A stretch of 30,000 bases of DNA from Bigelowiella natans CCMP2755. Lineage: Eukaryota; Cercozoa; Chlorarachniophyceae. The first letter of the stretch is position 1, and each line of letters starts with the position of its first letter. Position numbers and translations under genes: made by a program. The notes under the pieces are model-generated. The model did no database searches. It was not told where the DNA came from and saw only the letters and a list, made by a program, of their open reading frames with translations. The stretch is taken from the NCBI GenBank assembly GCA_000320545.1, contig ADNK01001824.1, forward strand, positions 2,501 to 32,500, written 5' to 3'. Below are positions 1 through 10,513 of this stretch, one piece after another.

Positions 1-554
1 GAGAACATATCTCCTCTTTAAGCTGCCTGCACCGACTCCTCACTCTATGGTCCGCATGATGATTGTTTCTTGTAATACAATTGCACAAGGGCATCGTTCC
101 CCTCCACAAGATCGCTCCTAGCTTCCTGGGAGGTATTGTTATCACCATTATTGTTACCATTAAAAGCTATAGATTTATATTGCAATGCATTTTTTTTTTT
201 TTAATAATTTAGTAAAATATGTGAAACAACTCCTCCTTCGGCTGAAGGGACAACTTTGTTCTTCCACATGGACTAATCACTTACCTGCGCAGGTGTGGGA
301 TCCCGTGATTAATCAAGCGGAGCAGAACTCGATGACACACATTAGGTTGGAGAATCATCAGTCGTTGGCTTTCTTTAAAGATGGCATTTAGAAACTTACA
401 GATTATACTTATGAAAAGCATTTAGGTCCCCTTCACCTTTAACTGACGACCTCGGGTGGTCATTGTTGGTTTTTGTTTGATTCTACCCAGATACTCACCT
501 GATTTCTTCGACAATTCGGAAGAACTCCAGCGCCGTCAACACCAGCGTGACGAG
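1..554 (-). CDS. Unidentified gene, partial (3' end beyond left edge; 5' end unresolved)
   Basis: Three exons join in phase on the minus strand: 554-499, 368-285 and 125-1. The introns 498-369 (starts gtgagt) and 284-126 (starts gtaagt, ends cccag) have good ends. The last exon is open to the window edge, so the C-terminus is missing. About 87 residues are visible. They begin with a hydrophobic/amphipathic stretch (LVTLVLTALEFFRIVEEI), continue through a Leu/His-rich helix-like part, and end in a basic part with several Cys and His (LCNC, NNHHADHR). An in-frame stop lies just upstream of 554, so this is an internal exon and the start must lie between 555 and 1249. I do not recognise the family; the pattern would fit a helical-repeat or scaffold protein. 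The strongest support is that three exons keep one frame with consensus donors. Confidence 0.5.
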
Positions 555-652
555 CTGTAAACATCATTCTTTTTCAGCAATGATGTCAAATGCGTGCACA
601 ACTGTCGCCCCCTTCATGGCGCACAACCAACCATACATGCGAGCTGTGCATG

Positions 653-692
<40 letters not shown>

Positions 693-1249
693 CTATGGGG
701 ACGGAGTTTAAAATGAAACTTGTCTTGTAGCGTATGCACGTCTGCAACATCTTATTGGCTATATTGATGCGTGGTTAAACGCAATATTAAATATGGAAGT
801 AGAAGTCATATGGTACTAGAGTACATGTGGCGCTGCGCTGGCGACCGCGCTAGCGCATATACATGTAAATCTAGATATGTGAAAGGATAGAACTTCGTGC
901 ATCAAAAATCCTGTCTAAAGCTCTAGAGCCGCACATAACACACATGGCTAATTAGTAGTTTAACGTAGTCGTGCGTGCAATGCTGCACATTGCAGCATTG
1001 CTCTAGCTAGCTAATCTAACTAGCATTCGAAAATTGCTGTCCAGCTAGCCAGTGCATACATGTGTATGCACATATGGGCTTGATATACCTAGGTAGCTAA
1101 ATGCACAATATATACACATACATGCTATATTTGTATTTATATGTATGTGTGTACATGAGGACCAGAATTTAAAATTATGTTAAGGTGACAAATGGAACAA
1201 GTAAGCACTAGAGCAGCAATAATATCAAATGACTGAAGGTATTGAATGA
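555..1249. other. Intergenic region rich in hairpins and short palindromes
   Basis: Besides the CT run, this stretch has no convincing coding frame. It has several self-complementary words. One is an 11-bp perfect stem with a 3-nt loop (977-987 pairing with 991-1001). Another is a 9-bp stem with a 2-nt centre (1052-1071). There are also several GCTAGC and CATATG/ACATGT words. The first exon of the gene to the left should lie here; a short ATG frame around 575-635 is a weak candidate. Confidence 0.6.
655..690. repeat. (CT)n microsatellite
   Basis: A nearly perfect CT dinucleotide run lies between the partial gene at the left edge and the 3' end of the alpha-kinase gene. Confidence 0.95.
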
Positions 1250-2615
1250 CTAAAGCAACGCGCAATTACAGCAGGTCCCAGTCTCCTTGTTCTTCGAGAT
1301 TAGAGGCTCTTTCATTCTTCTCGTGTTCTTGAAGGCTGGCAGCTTCGGCAGGGCATTGAGGGACCCAGAAAAACCAAGCTTGACGTTCTCAACTTGGTCG
1401 TTTTCCATTAGAGCTTTCTGCGGAACCGTGAGCAACTCTTTCTTGGGGTCCTTTGGGTTGATTAAGGGCAGTTTCAGGAACTTGCAGACAGCATTGCAGC
1501 GATGTGTCGAGAAGAACTTCCGAAAGCCTCGCTTCCCCATGTTCCCCTTTCCGTACCCCCTCCCGTCTATAGAATGGATCTGTGGATCTGTGTAAATGTC
1601 TGCCACTCCTTGAATATCACAGATCAGCAGCTGATGCTGGGAGGCCTCATAGGTGAAATGGCTGAAGGCGTGAGGGGTGTTGCGCTCATGCTTGTTGTTA
1701 ATGAACCCCCAGTTGTTGTTGTGCTTTTTGTAGGTCCCGTCTATATACCGTTCCACGGCGCATAACGGGGCACGCGGACGATCTATCAATGAGATGACGA
1801 AGGCCTCCACAAACTCTACCCTCTTTGGGGGGTTGTAGCGATTGTACATCTTCGCGTACTCGCTCGCGCATTGTTGCGTTGCAACATCGTCGAGGTAATT
1901 CTTTGGATCTTCGAAAGGATCGATAGAGATTTTGGCGACATAATGTTCCTTTACACCATCCTTGGATAAGCATGCCAACATATGGTGGGCAAGGCGAAGG
2001 TTTCCGCGTGCGAATGGAGTGGGGTCAATCTTGACCTCCAGCACCTCTCCAAAGGAGTCAAAGCGCCCCTCTTCAAGGTTGAACTTGAGCATTCTAGCTC
2101 GTTGGGTTGGAATTTTAGAAAAGTCTGGAAGATTCTCATGACCAAACTTCGTAAGCTTTGTGTCGACCAAGGTTCTATATTTTTCACTAACAACGCTCCC
2201 AGCGGCAACAGACCGCTTGTGCTGCGTTACGTCACGTAATGGAGGTACACTTCCCGCCGGGGGCTCATCTTCCTCCGCTTTATTTTCCCCAGAATTATTC
2301 TTTATCTTGGTCCCTGTCAGCTCATCTACAAGCTGCTGTTTGCGAACTTCATACTGAGTTACAAAGCATAACAGTCCTCGTCATGTTCGAAGGCGAAATT
2401 GAAAAGGTTCATTAAAAAATCTCCTTGGAGTTAGTCCGAAACACCAACGCATGTAAAAATTTGCCAGTGGGTAAATTTACCTCTGGTTTTGCGATGATGT
2501 GAAGCTTAGAGAGTTTAGTTAAATCGTTAAGGCGGTTCCAAACGTCCTCAGATTTATCGGCCTCTTCCTCTTCTTCCGCGGAGTAAGAGTGGTGGTGGGA
2601 CACAATGATCGACAT
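1250..2615 (-). CDS. Alpha-kinase (MHCK/eEF2K-type atypical protein kinase) with C-terminal CaaX box
   Basis: There are two exons, 2615-2481 and 2353-1250, joined in phase 0 across a 127-bp intron (gtaaat...ctcag), giving 412 aa. Alpha-kinases phosphorylate Ser/Thr and are unrelated in sequence to ordinary kinases. The domain fills roughly residues 115-345. Visible hallmarks are the nucleotide-binding Lys in HYVAKI (about K186), the Glu of AVERYIDG (about E246), the catalytic Asp in LLICDIQGVAD (about D291), the Gly-rich GRGYGKGNMG loop, and the zinc module made of SHFTY His plus THRCNAVC (His329, Cys331, Cys335). The N-terminus is short, with an acidic run (EEEEEADKSED) and no WD40 or Sel1 repeats, so it is neither a classic MHCK nor a full eEF2K. 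The protein ends TCCNCALL, a CaaX motif whose final Leu predicts geranylgeranylation. The family call is firm; the substrate is unknown. Confidence 0.93.
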
Positions 2616-3301
2616 TTTGGACAATCTCAAGCCAGTTGAATATGGCGAGGTAACCAGGCGAGAAAGTATGCACCTACCCCCTACCAACAAAGATGGGGGA
2701 TGGCTTGGCTTTTTCCCGGTGGGTGAGTTGGGGACTGCACAGAACGAGGAAGAGGAACCCTAAGAAATTAAGGAAAATAGGTGGTTTTATTTCTACGACA
2801 ACCCAAAATGTGCTGCACTGTATCCTCCGGGTCCAATATAGACACTTCAATACCACCTGATCAAGAGTCTCAAAAGTCAATCTTTTGAGTAGTAATATTT
2901 GTGAAAAGGGTTCAATAATTAGTTTGATACAGCCTTGTAAAGATTAGATAGACATCAAATAAATATTGTTTCATAAATATTTAGCAGATTTATTTACATT
3001 TCGGAAACTTTCATGGCGAGAATATCAGACTGAAAAAAATACCGTTGGTGTACTGGAGACTGGAGCGACCTAGGTGCACCCGCTTCTATCAAAACCCCTT
3101 TCTTTATCGTTAAAATATTAATCATTTATAAACCATCGTTTATAACATACGACATCCACAATTTCATGTCGCAAATTAAGAATCCGCTTGGAGTTGCCAG
3201 GAGGCGTTTCCCGTTGTTTTTCAAATCATCGACATCGCCAGTATTTTCAGCAATATGCAATAAATCATTCCTAATTTACTGTACGACATACCTATATTGA
3301 T
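2616..3301. other. Intergenic region upstream of the alpha-kinase gene
   Basis: This AT-rich stretch holds the alpha-kinase 5' UTR and promoter and the 3' flank of the next minus-strand gene. The frame upstream of the chosen ATG (2615) stays open to about 2690 but has no other ATG, so 2615 is the best start. I see no further gene here. Confidence 0.5.
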
Positions 3302-4153
3302 CTATTTGCAGTCAAAAACGGGATAAATCACAGCTTGAATCATCTTCTGCAACGGCTGCGTTCGGTTATTCTGTCGAAAAAAAGTGTGCACTGGGTGTTC
3401 GCTGAGGCCTTGTGTCTCTCCTTCACAGTTCTTAACGGCGCGTTTCCTCACTCTGCGTCTCTGAAAAGAGAGGTTAATTGAAGACGAGAATGTTGAAGAA
3501 GGGCCACAAGCCACGCTCGCTGGCGAAAAAGAAAAAGCACCACCTCGTAGATACCCATGCTCTACTCCGAGGGTAAATGACAATAATACCGAATTCTGAG
3601 ACATGACAAACGCCCTCGTGTTGAATGGAATCAAAATAGAGAATCTCTTAAGGAAGTTATCATAAATAAGACTATTTTCAGGGTTACGAGCAAGTCAAAG
3701 AATGGGCTATCACCATCATCAGGGAGTCCAAAAGGCACCTGCTTCCAGGATCTTGCCCCATTTAAGAAAATACTGTCTCCTCCAGACAAAACCGTTCCCA
3801 CAAGGTAGAAATCAAGTGTGGATACCGCTATGTTTCCAAATGGTTTGGATGCTAAATGCTGTGTTTCATGAAGGTCCACCGTGAAAAATTCACTTGAACG
3901 TCCTGGAAGACACTCGAAAAATCTGGCCGGACCAGAGGTATCCAACCACACATTCTTTCCCTCACATTCCTCTTCTTCCATGAACATTCTTATCTCTTCT
4001 CAGCAACGAAGAGGCGTAGGCATAATGTAATCGCCAACTCTTATCTTGCCTTTTGTAGGGTTCTATGAATTCGAAAGCTAAAATCGCTCTCACATCTCCG
4101 AAGAATCTGACCAAAAGTCACTTCAAGTTCCAGCCTAGCGCTGCCGAAAGGTC
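3302..4153 (-). CDS. Hypothetical protein, possible C2-like domain (5' end unresolved)
   Basis: Four exons keep one frame: 4153-4050, 3993-3688, 3644-3555 and 3460-3302 (stop TAG). They give at least 218 aa. The introns are 4049-3994 (56 bp, a GC donor, gcaaga, with an AG acceptor), 3687-3645 (only 43 bp, gtaacc...aagag) and 3554-3461 (gtatct...tttcag). The visible protein starts with a beta-strand-like segment (SARLELEV), then an acidic patch (MEEEECEG). It continues through KNVWLDTSGPARFF and KPFGNIAVSTLDFYL, whose strand pattern and Gly positions resemble a C2 sandwich. The C-terminus is basic (RRRVRKRAVK). I cannot name a family; the C2 idea is an inference from strand pattern only. A start codon at 3987 is possible, but the in-phase exon 4153-4050 suggests the gene begins further upstream. 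It is divergent from the TPR gene. Confidence 0.5.
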
Positions 4154-4425
4154 CTTTAATAAACGGCAAGCGATATCGCTTGTTGCACAAAATTTTTAGC
4201 CAGATAGACAGCTATGAAGCTCCAATGATCTGTGCTGCTCAACTCCCCTTAGACAATGCTGCAGGGCAGAAGAACCCATTACTTTCTTGAGATGCATAAA
4301 ATCCCTGCGTTGCATGTGTTCAAAGATTTAAACTGTACTTCTGTCTGTTACGTATTCGACGATGAATCCTCCTACTCAGAAGCCCAACAGCAACAAAGCG
4401 AGCATTCGGATTTGATGAATCCCTC
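4154..4425. promoter_or_regulatory. Divergent intergenic region (possible shared promoter)
   Basis: Only about 270 bp separate the most upstream recognisable exon of the minus-strand gene from the plus-strand TPR gene's ATG. It probably holds both promoters plus any missing first exon of the minus-strand gene. A short minus-strand ATG frame at about 4317-4285, followed by gtaatg, is a weak first-exon candidate. No core promoter element stands out. Confidence 0.35.
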
Positions 4426-5851
4426 ATGATGGGACTGGGAAGAAAGTCGCCCAAACAGTCGAAGAACAGGCGTAGCATCGTTTCTCTCAACAAGCCCTAC
4501 CGAGTAGAACCCGCTGAGTATCTTAAAGCTCCTGAGAGAATAATGCATCCACTTCTGGAGGAAGACCACGTAGCGCAGGTAGAAGGCCCTGAAGACAGCA
4601 GGAAAGAGCGAGTAGAGCGAATGGGCTGCCGTTTGCCAATTTGTAACGTTCCGTTATTTGTTTGTGATTTTTAGAGTAACAACCTCAGAGGGATTGATAC
4701 ATTGCTGCGGAAAAGGGTACATCGAATTGCTACCGCTCATACAGCCGCTAAAAAAGATAAATACCATATTCCGCCACCATTCTTCCGTCACTATCATCAT
4801 CATCATTGCCATTGTTTTTCTCATTGTGACAATTTATTATTAGCTGGTAGATTACTCGCAGAAAGCAGATGCATGCCGTCGCGAGAGCCGGCTAAGAGGT
4901 CGATGATAATACCTGTATCATCATCAATATAGAGAAGCGTTTGGTCCTCGATAACTAGTTTTGTGCTGACTCCAATCAATTTGGACAAATCAGGGGAAGG
5001 ACACGCATATTTCTGCATGGGAGTGATTCACGACAACCTGAAAGAGTTTGGTAAAGCAATCATCCAATACGAAAAATTCGTAGAAATATGTAGTCAGATT
5101 GACGACACATTTGGAGAAGCGCTCGCTCACAACTGCCTAGGTAAGGCCTTCTTACCCTCTTATTATCTCTTGTGCTTTCAATCAATATTTTCACTGTTTT
5201 CTGGTCTATACATTCTAGGAATTTCCTTGTACATGAAGGCGATGAGGAGCGAAGAAAAGAAAGGTATAGAAAAAGCTATTTATTTTGAAGAACTTCTTTA
5301 AATTCGTTCCCTTTCTCATATACCTTTCCTCCTTCTATGCAAAAAAGCAGAATTAATCTCGAAGGCGATCCAGAGCCACGGAAAGCATCGTGAATTGGGA
5401 GATATTAGAGGGAAGTTCATCGCGCACACAAACATAGGAATCTTGTACGACTTCCTAGGTGACATGGGTCAATCAATAAAGCATCATGAAAGTGCGTTGA
5501 AATTCTCGATAAAGCTGGGCGATGGTCTTCTCCAGGTTGTTGCGATTTTCTTGCCATACGACTCCCTTTACTTGCTCAGCACAGAACTTTGATCGAGAGA
5601 AGCTCCTATTCACCGTGCCACCACCACCAAACTAGGCAACAGCGGTCGGGCATTTGGGGCTGGCGGGATGCACGCATAAGGATTATCAATCTGCACGCGC
5701 TTGTATGGAACGCCACCTAGAACTTGTGACTCATATGGGTGACGATGCGGCAAGGGAGGAAGCTCTTCTGCACTTGGGATACATCTCAAAGATGCAAGTA
5801 GTAACGTATTTATTTTGTTTTAAATTGGTATTCAAAATATGTCACGAGTGG

Positions 5852-5906
<55 letters not shown>

Positions 5907-6249
5907 GGGGGGGGGAGAGAGAGAGAGAGGATAACAAGGATTTTTGTGTATTGAGGTGGGTGTACATGTAATATTGTATGCAACCAGTTGATATGTATTG
6001 TTCTTGACCTAAACAGAGCGATAGCAAAGCCGCAGCAACGTATTATCAACAAGCTTTAGAATCAGCGAAAGCGAGCCAAAATTCAAAGAATGTGTCTATC
6101 GCGAAGGTTGCGTTTTGTTTTCCTTGTAGCGGGTCGATGTCACTTACATATTGGTGTTGTTCGATTTTCAGGTTCAAATAGGAATTATAATGGGCAATGC
6201 GATGATGCAAGAGCATATGGCAGAGATTTGTGCATCGTTCGGTGTGTAG
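4426..6249 (+). CDS. Tetratricopeptide-repeat (TPR) protein, LGN/TTC29-like repeat type
   Basis: Nine exons join in phase to 318 aa: 4426-4578, 4675-4716, 4844-4898, 4994-5140, 5219-5263, 5351-5535, 5636-5797, 6017-6106 and 6172-6249 (stop TAG). Introns are GT-AG, 65 to 219 bp. The first 51 residues are basic and unstructured-looking. From about residue 84 there are about five 40-residue TPR units with the usual Gly/Ala pattern: GEGHAYFCMGVIHDNL, GEALAHNCLGISLYM, AHTNIGILYDFLGD, ATAVGHLGLAGCTHKDY and EALLHLGYISKMQSD. The 40-residue period and inter-repeat GDD/LGD turns resemble GPSM/LGN, rapsyn and TTC29 proteins, which act as peptide-binding scaffolds; TTC29 is ciliary. Which subfamily is not decided by what I can see. 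The 42-bp exon 2 and the gtcgat donor of exon 3 are the weakest junctions. Confidence 0.78.
5850..5931. repeat. Compound microsatellite (CT)n(GT)n-polyG-(GA)n inside a TPR-gene intron
   Basis: Successive runs of CT, GT, G and GA lie within intron 5798-6016. This explains why that intron is the longest in the gene. The CT run is on the sense strand. Confidence 0.9.
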
Positions 6250-7083
6250 GGTCTGATCCAAGCTTGGAGCGGGTTCAGGGAATTCGCACGCAGGGAAGGC
6301 AGCGTGTTTTCGTTCTAAACGGAGAAACACACACTTAGTACTCCCTATCGCCATTGTACCGCACATGCTCGACAAGCGTAAGGCCAAGAAGAATTCTTAA
6401 CAGTCCGTCAGTGCAATCGTTGCGCTAGCATTACTGAACAATGACGAGCAACACGCTGTTCGTTGAGATGTCATCAGATCGAATACATTCGTACCACGTT
6501 CAATCCAGGCATGGCATGAGCGCGGCCTTTCATTTGGCAATGCCGTAAATGCATTCAAAAGCTTGCTAAGAGGAGCACGTACAATGCTTACATGCTTCGT
6601 CGGGATGTGTGCACCCATCAACATGTGCCGAATGAAAAAGCTGGATTTGTGAGATCTGAATAATGGCAGCAGCATGCACATCTGACTCTTGTTTCAAATT
6701 CCCATCATGCTTGCACGTAGCAGTAGGAAAATACTCCAGTATTCACAACCCAAATTTTTAATCTACTGCGGACCTACTGCTGAAATAAATTGCTAGAATG
6801 ACATGGCAAAAATCATAGGCTCAGCGAGCACATGTTTTTTGTCAAAAACGATCTTTGTTAAAATGACATAGCAAAAAAATCGTCGCCAGAGCATCTGGCC
6901 ATTGCCTACATCGCACAATTTTCCGCCGCTGCTAGCTAGCTGTGATCTTGATTTTATTTTTCTGTGCGTTCTCAATCATTTTTATCATATTGATGCCAAC
7001 AAAGCAGAAATCTGCAAATGTAACTATGCAAAGCTACGGCTACAGCGCTTAAATTGTAAGTCTGTAAGCTCTTTGCATAGCCA

Positions 7084-7130
7084 CATAAGGATGACCATTG
7101 AACAAATTTGAACGATTGATTACATCCGTC
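7084..7130 (+). repeat. Dispersed repeat copy (partner at 16841-16889)
   Basis: Same element as at 16841-16889 but opposite orientation. It sits directly beside an imperfect hairpin (7024-7080). Size and terminal structure are not defined, so it cannot be assigned to a transposon family. Confidence 0.6.
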
Positions 7131-7292
7131 CTACCTATGCGCTATATCATTCGTACGTGCTAGTGCACATCATCAGCACACACATGGGTGTTCTCCTGCC
7201 ACTGCATTACATGTGGCGGCTGGTCAGGCATGCTATGCATTAGATTTGCACACATACATAATTATCTATATGGACTTGGCACAAGCAGGCTA

Positions 7293-7296
<4 letters not shown>

Positions 7297-7330
<34 letters not shown>
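7297..7330. repeat. (TA)n microsatellite
   Basis: An uninterrupted TA run in the convergent intergenic space, capable of cruciform formation. Confidence 0.95.
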
Positions 7331-7334
<4 letters not shown>

Positions 7335-7570
7335 AATGAAGATATGCGATGCATGGTTATCTCCTGATTCAATTAAATTCATGTCAGGGAGAAACACAGT
7401 TCATCCCGCACGGCAACTCTCCTTACACTGAGTACAATTCGTCGTCAGCTAGAGCACGCTTGCGAAAGCAGCAATGCCATAATAGTCAATGAATCGAACG
7501 CCTCCAGTGCTAATCCACACTTATATCCACATCTGCCGCACAACAGCCCCAGACCTCCCCACCTCCTCAC

Positions 7571-8270
7571 CTAGACGTCGTCATCGTCGTCATCAGGGCC
7601 GACTCTTGCACGCTTGTTCGTTTGTAGATGACTGTGATGTGGAGGCGGTTGGCGGCGACGGTCATGCTCAGGAACAAGCTCGCTGCGGGTACTGCCTTGG
7701 TAATTCTGCTGCTGCTGCTGCTGCTGCTGGTAGTGGTGATGATGGTGATAATTACGGTGAGCAGCTTGACTACTACGGCGTGCGTCAGCAGTCTTATGAA
7801 GGTTATTATTATCATCGTGGGGGTACTCGCTGTCGGGTCTGCTACCCGCACCCTGATATCGTCCACTACTGCGAGAAATAATTGGGAGCTGCTTTGGTGG
7901 AACGGCCTGGTTTTTTGTTGATGATGATGCAGGCTGATGGTTTGGATGGGAGGAGGAGGAGGAAGAGGGGTGCTGCTGCGAATGATGATGATGATGATGA
8001 TGGGAGGGGGGGTATTGCTGTTGTTGTTGTTGTTGTCGTGAATAGTGCGATTGGTGTGATGATGGTACTCCTCCTCGATAATGGTGCTGATGTTGTTGTC
8101 GTGGTATCTGTCTAGTAGTAGTAGTAGTAGTAGCTGCTGCTGCTGCTGCCGGGGGAACGTGACGAACATCACCTGTGCGATGATGATGATGATGATGATG
8201 ATGATGATAAGAAGCTGCTGCTGCTGCTGCTGCATCACCACGCTTAGAAACTACTACTCCTCCTGGTGTC

Positions 8271-8319
<49 letters not shown>

Positions 8320-8504
8320 TTTGATTTGTTGGGTTTTGTGGGAGGCGAGAGGAAGAGGAGGAAGAGGCGGTGTGAAAGAACGGGTGCATTAATGCCTCCT
8401 TGGCCGTGATTCTATCCTCAGGTTTCCAACGCAGCATTTTCCTTATCTAAGAAAAAGAATTACAGTCAATGTCGGCAGATGACGTATGCCATCATCCTCT
8501 TTCT

Positions 8505-8550
<46 letters not shown>

Positions 8551-8627
8551 TAATTTTTTCCTCTTCAAAAGTACTCTGCTCCCTGCGAGCGTCTATATGT
8601 GCATGATCGTCTGTATCACACACACAC

Positions 8628-8667
<40 letters not shown>

Positions 8668-9641
8668 GGGGGGCGGGGTAAAGAGGAAAAGTAGCAGCAC
8701 TATACCAAGTCCACGAATAAATGATCGCTGAACATCTCTTTCAGTCGTCGGCGCTGTCTCTCGACATGGGCCTGCCAACAATCATAAAACAACGAACAAC
8801 GTCAAGATTTACGCACTTGCATCGCACGTGCCAAAACTACACATCCTGTGCACGTCGCCATCCGTGTCCACATCAAATATTTTCAATGACACATGGAGAA
8901 CATTGAACAGTGCCAAAATGTGCAGCATATACCACCTTGCTCTGTGCACTCGAGGCTTTCGCCGGCCACGCGATGGTGCCGTTGCTGTGGACCAAAACCA
9001 TCGGGCTTTGCCCTTGAAAGGGGCGACGCCAACAGCAAACAACACCGACAAACAAAAACAACAGCAGCAGCAGCAATTAGTGGATGGATATGATAGGCCA
9101 CAAGGAACAAATGGCGAAGAATCGCTCTCCGCGAGAGAGAGACCGAACGTGATAAAAACCATTCGTCGTTCATTTGTTTCTTAGCTTCCCTTCCACCATG
9201 TAGATGGTAAAGGCAGGAGCGAAAAATGAAGAGAACGGCGAGAGGCAAGAAGAGCTGGAATATATTGGATTGATGCTCATCATACGGCGTACGAAAACCA
9301 CAGGGGAAGGGCATTGAGGAAGAAAATAGAAGGGAGAAAGAGAGAGAGGGAAGGGGGGAGAGATATATAAAGAGGCCTATGTGTCAGCGCTCCCTTGATC
9401 CTTGCATCATACCAGATTGAGTTGTTGTTGATGATGAAGGGGGGCGATTGAGCTTCAGGTGTTGCTTTCCCATTTCTAAGGGCATCTTCTCATCTAGTAT
9501 CTTCTCCATTAGAGCGAGGTGTTCCAGATCCTGGGGGGGGGGAATAGTCTGACAGGCAAATCCGACAGTGAGGAGGAGGAGGAGGAGGAGGAGGAGGAAG
9601 AGGAGGAGGAGGAGAATAACGTTTGCATGTTCTAGGATCCT

Positions 9642-9679
<38 letters not shown>

Positions 9680-9706
9680 TTTCTCTACAATCGCCGCCCA
9701 TCCTAG

Positions 9707-9739
<33 letters not shown>

Positions 9740-10471
9740 TATCACCTCGTGCGTGTCAAACAAGAGCCTGCCAGTGCGTAGTTCAGCCAGGATGCAACCC
9801 ACACTCCAAATATCAGCAGGGAATGACCAACCTTTACAACAGCAACAGCAGCAGCAGCAAGTGATTCATAGAACTGCAGAGGAGGAGGAGGAGGAGGAGG
9901 AGGAGGAGGAGGAAAATCTTCTTCCCACGCGTTCTTTTCCTATCACTCATGCTCTTCTCTCCACCAATCTGATAAAAAGGGAAGGATTAAACAGCCTTTC
10001 TTCTTACCTACATTGAGGATGACCTCCGGAGCACGATATTGCCTGGAGGGGGTACCAACAGCAATCGTGGCATTCATCAGTGGAAACAACGTCATCAAGG
10101 CTGCTGGTGGATCATCTACATCTACTGCATTGTGTACAAAAGAGAAAGAGGTGTGCACGTAGGCAACGTGCGGCGTCGTTGAAACCACCTCGTCGTAACG
10201 ACGCGCGAGTGATGATTGTGCTTCCATATCGCTGAGCCAAAGTCTATCAGCCGTATCCTGCCTGCGCACGTGACGCATATGCATATGATTGATTGGGCGG
10301 GGGGGAGACGTATTAGTGCGAAAATTGTAGTCGCGTGCATGAGGGTAGAGGTGCTCTTATTGACATCTGTACTTACTCGAAACAGGGACTTTGTAGTCGC
10401 TGAGGCCGCCGTTCCAATTCTTCTCGTATCGGTAGTCAGATCTCTCGAAAAGAATGTTCTGGGTACAACCA

Positions 10472-10513
<42 letters not shown>

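Larger units (their letters stand above)
6250..7570. other. Convergent intergenic region with TA repeat and dispersed repeat copy
   Basis: The TPR gene and the kinase gene end towards each other here. No coding frame is convincing. The stretch holds two similar short segments (AATGACAT[A/G]GCAAAAA near 6797 and 6861), GCTAGCTAGC at 6931-6940, and an imperfect hairpin centred on a perfect 10-bp inverted pair (7024-7033 with 7071-7080). A repeat at 7084-7130 recurs inverted at 16841-16889. A (TA)n run lies at about 7297-7330. Confidence 0.6.

Noticed and set aside
185-391. 68-codon plus-strand frame near the left edge
   Set aside because: It lies antisense to a phase-consistent minus-strand exon (368-285) and begins in a poly-T run.
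7489-8392. Several long open frames on the plus strand and in a second minus-strand frame over the kinase tail
   Set aside because: Triplet repeats keep all frames open. Only the frame continuous with [13 protein letters not shown]... is joined in phase to the kinase exons; the others give poly-Cys, poly-Ile or poly-Leu runs.
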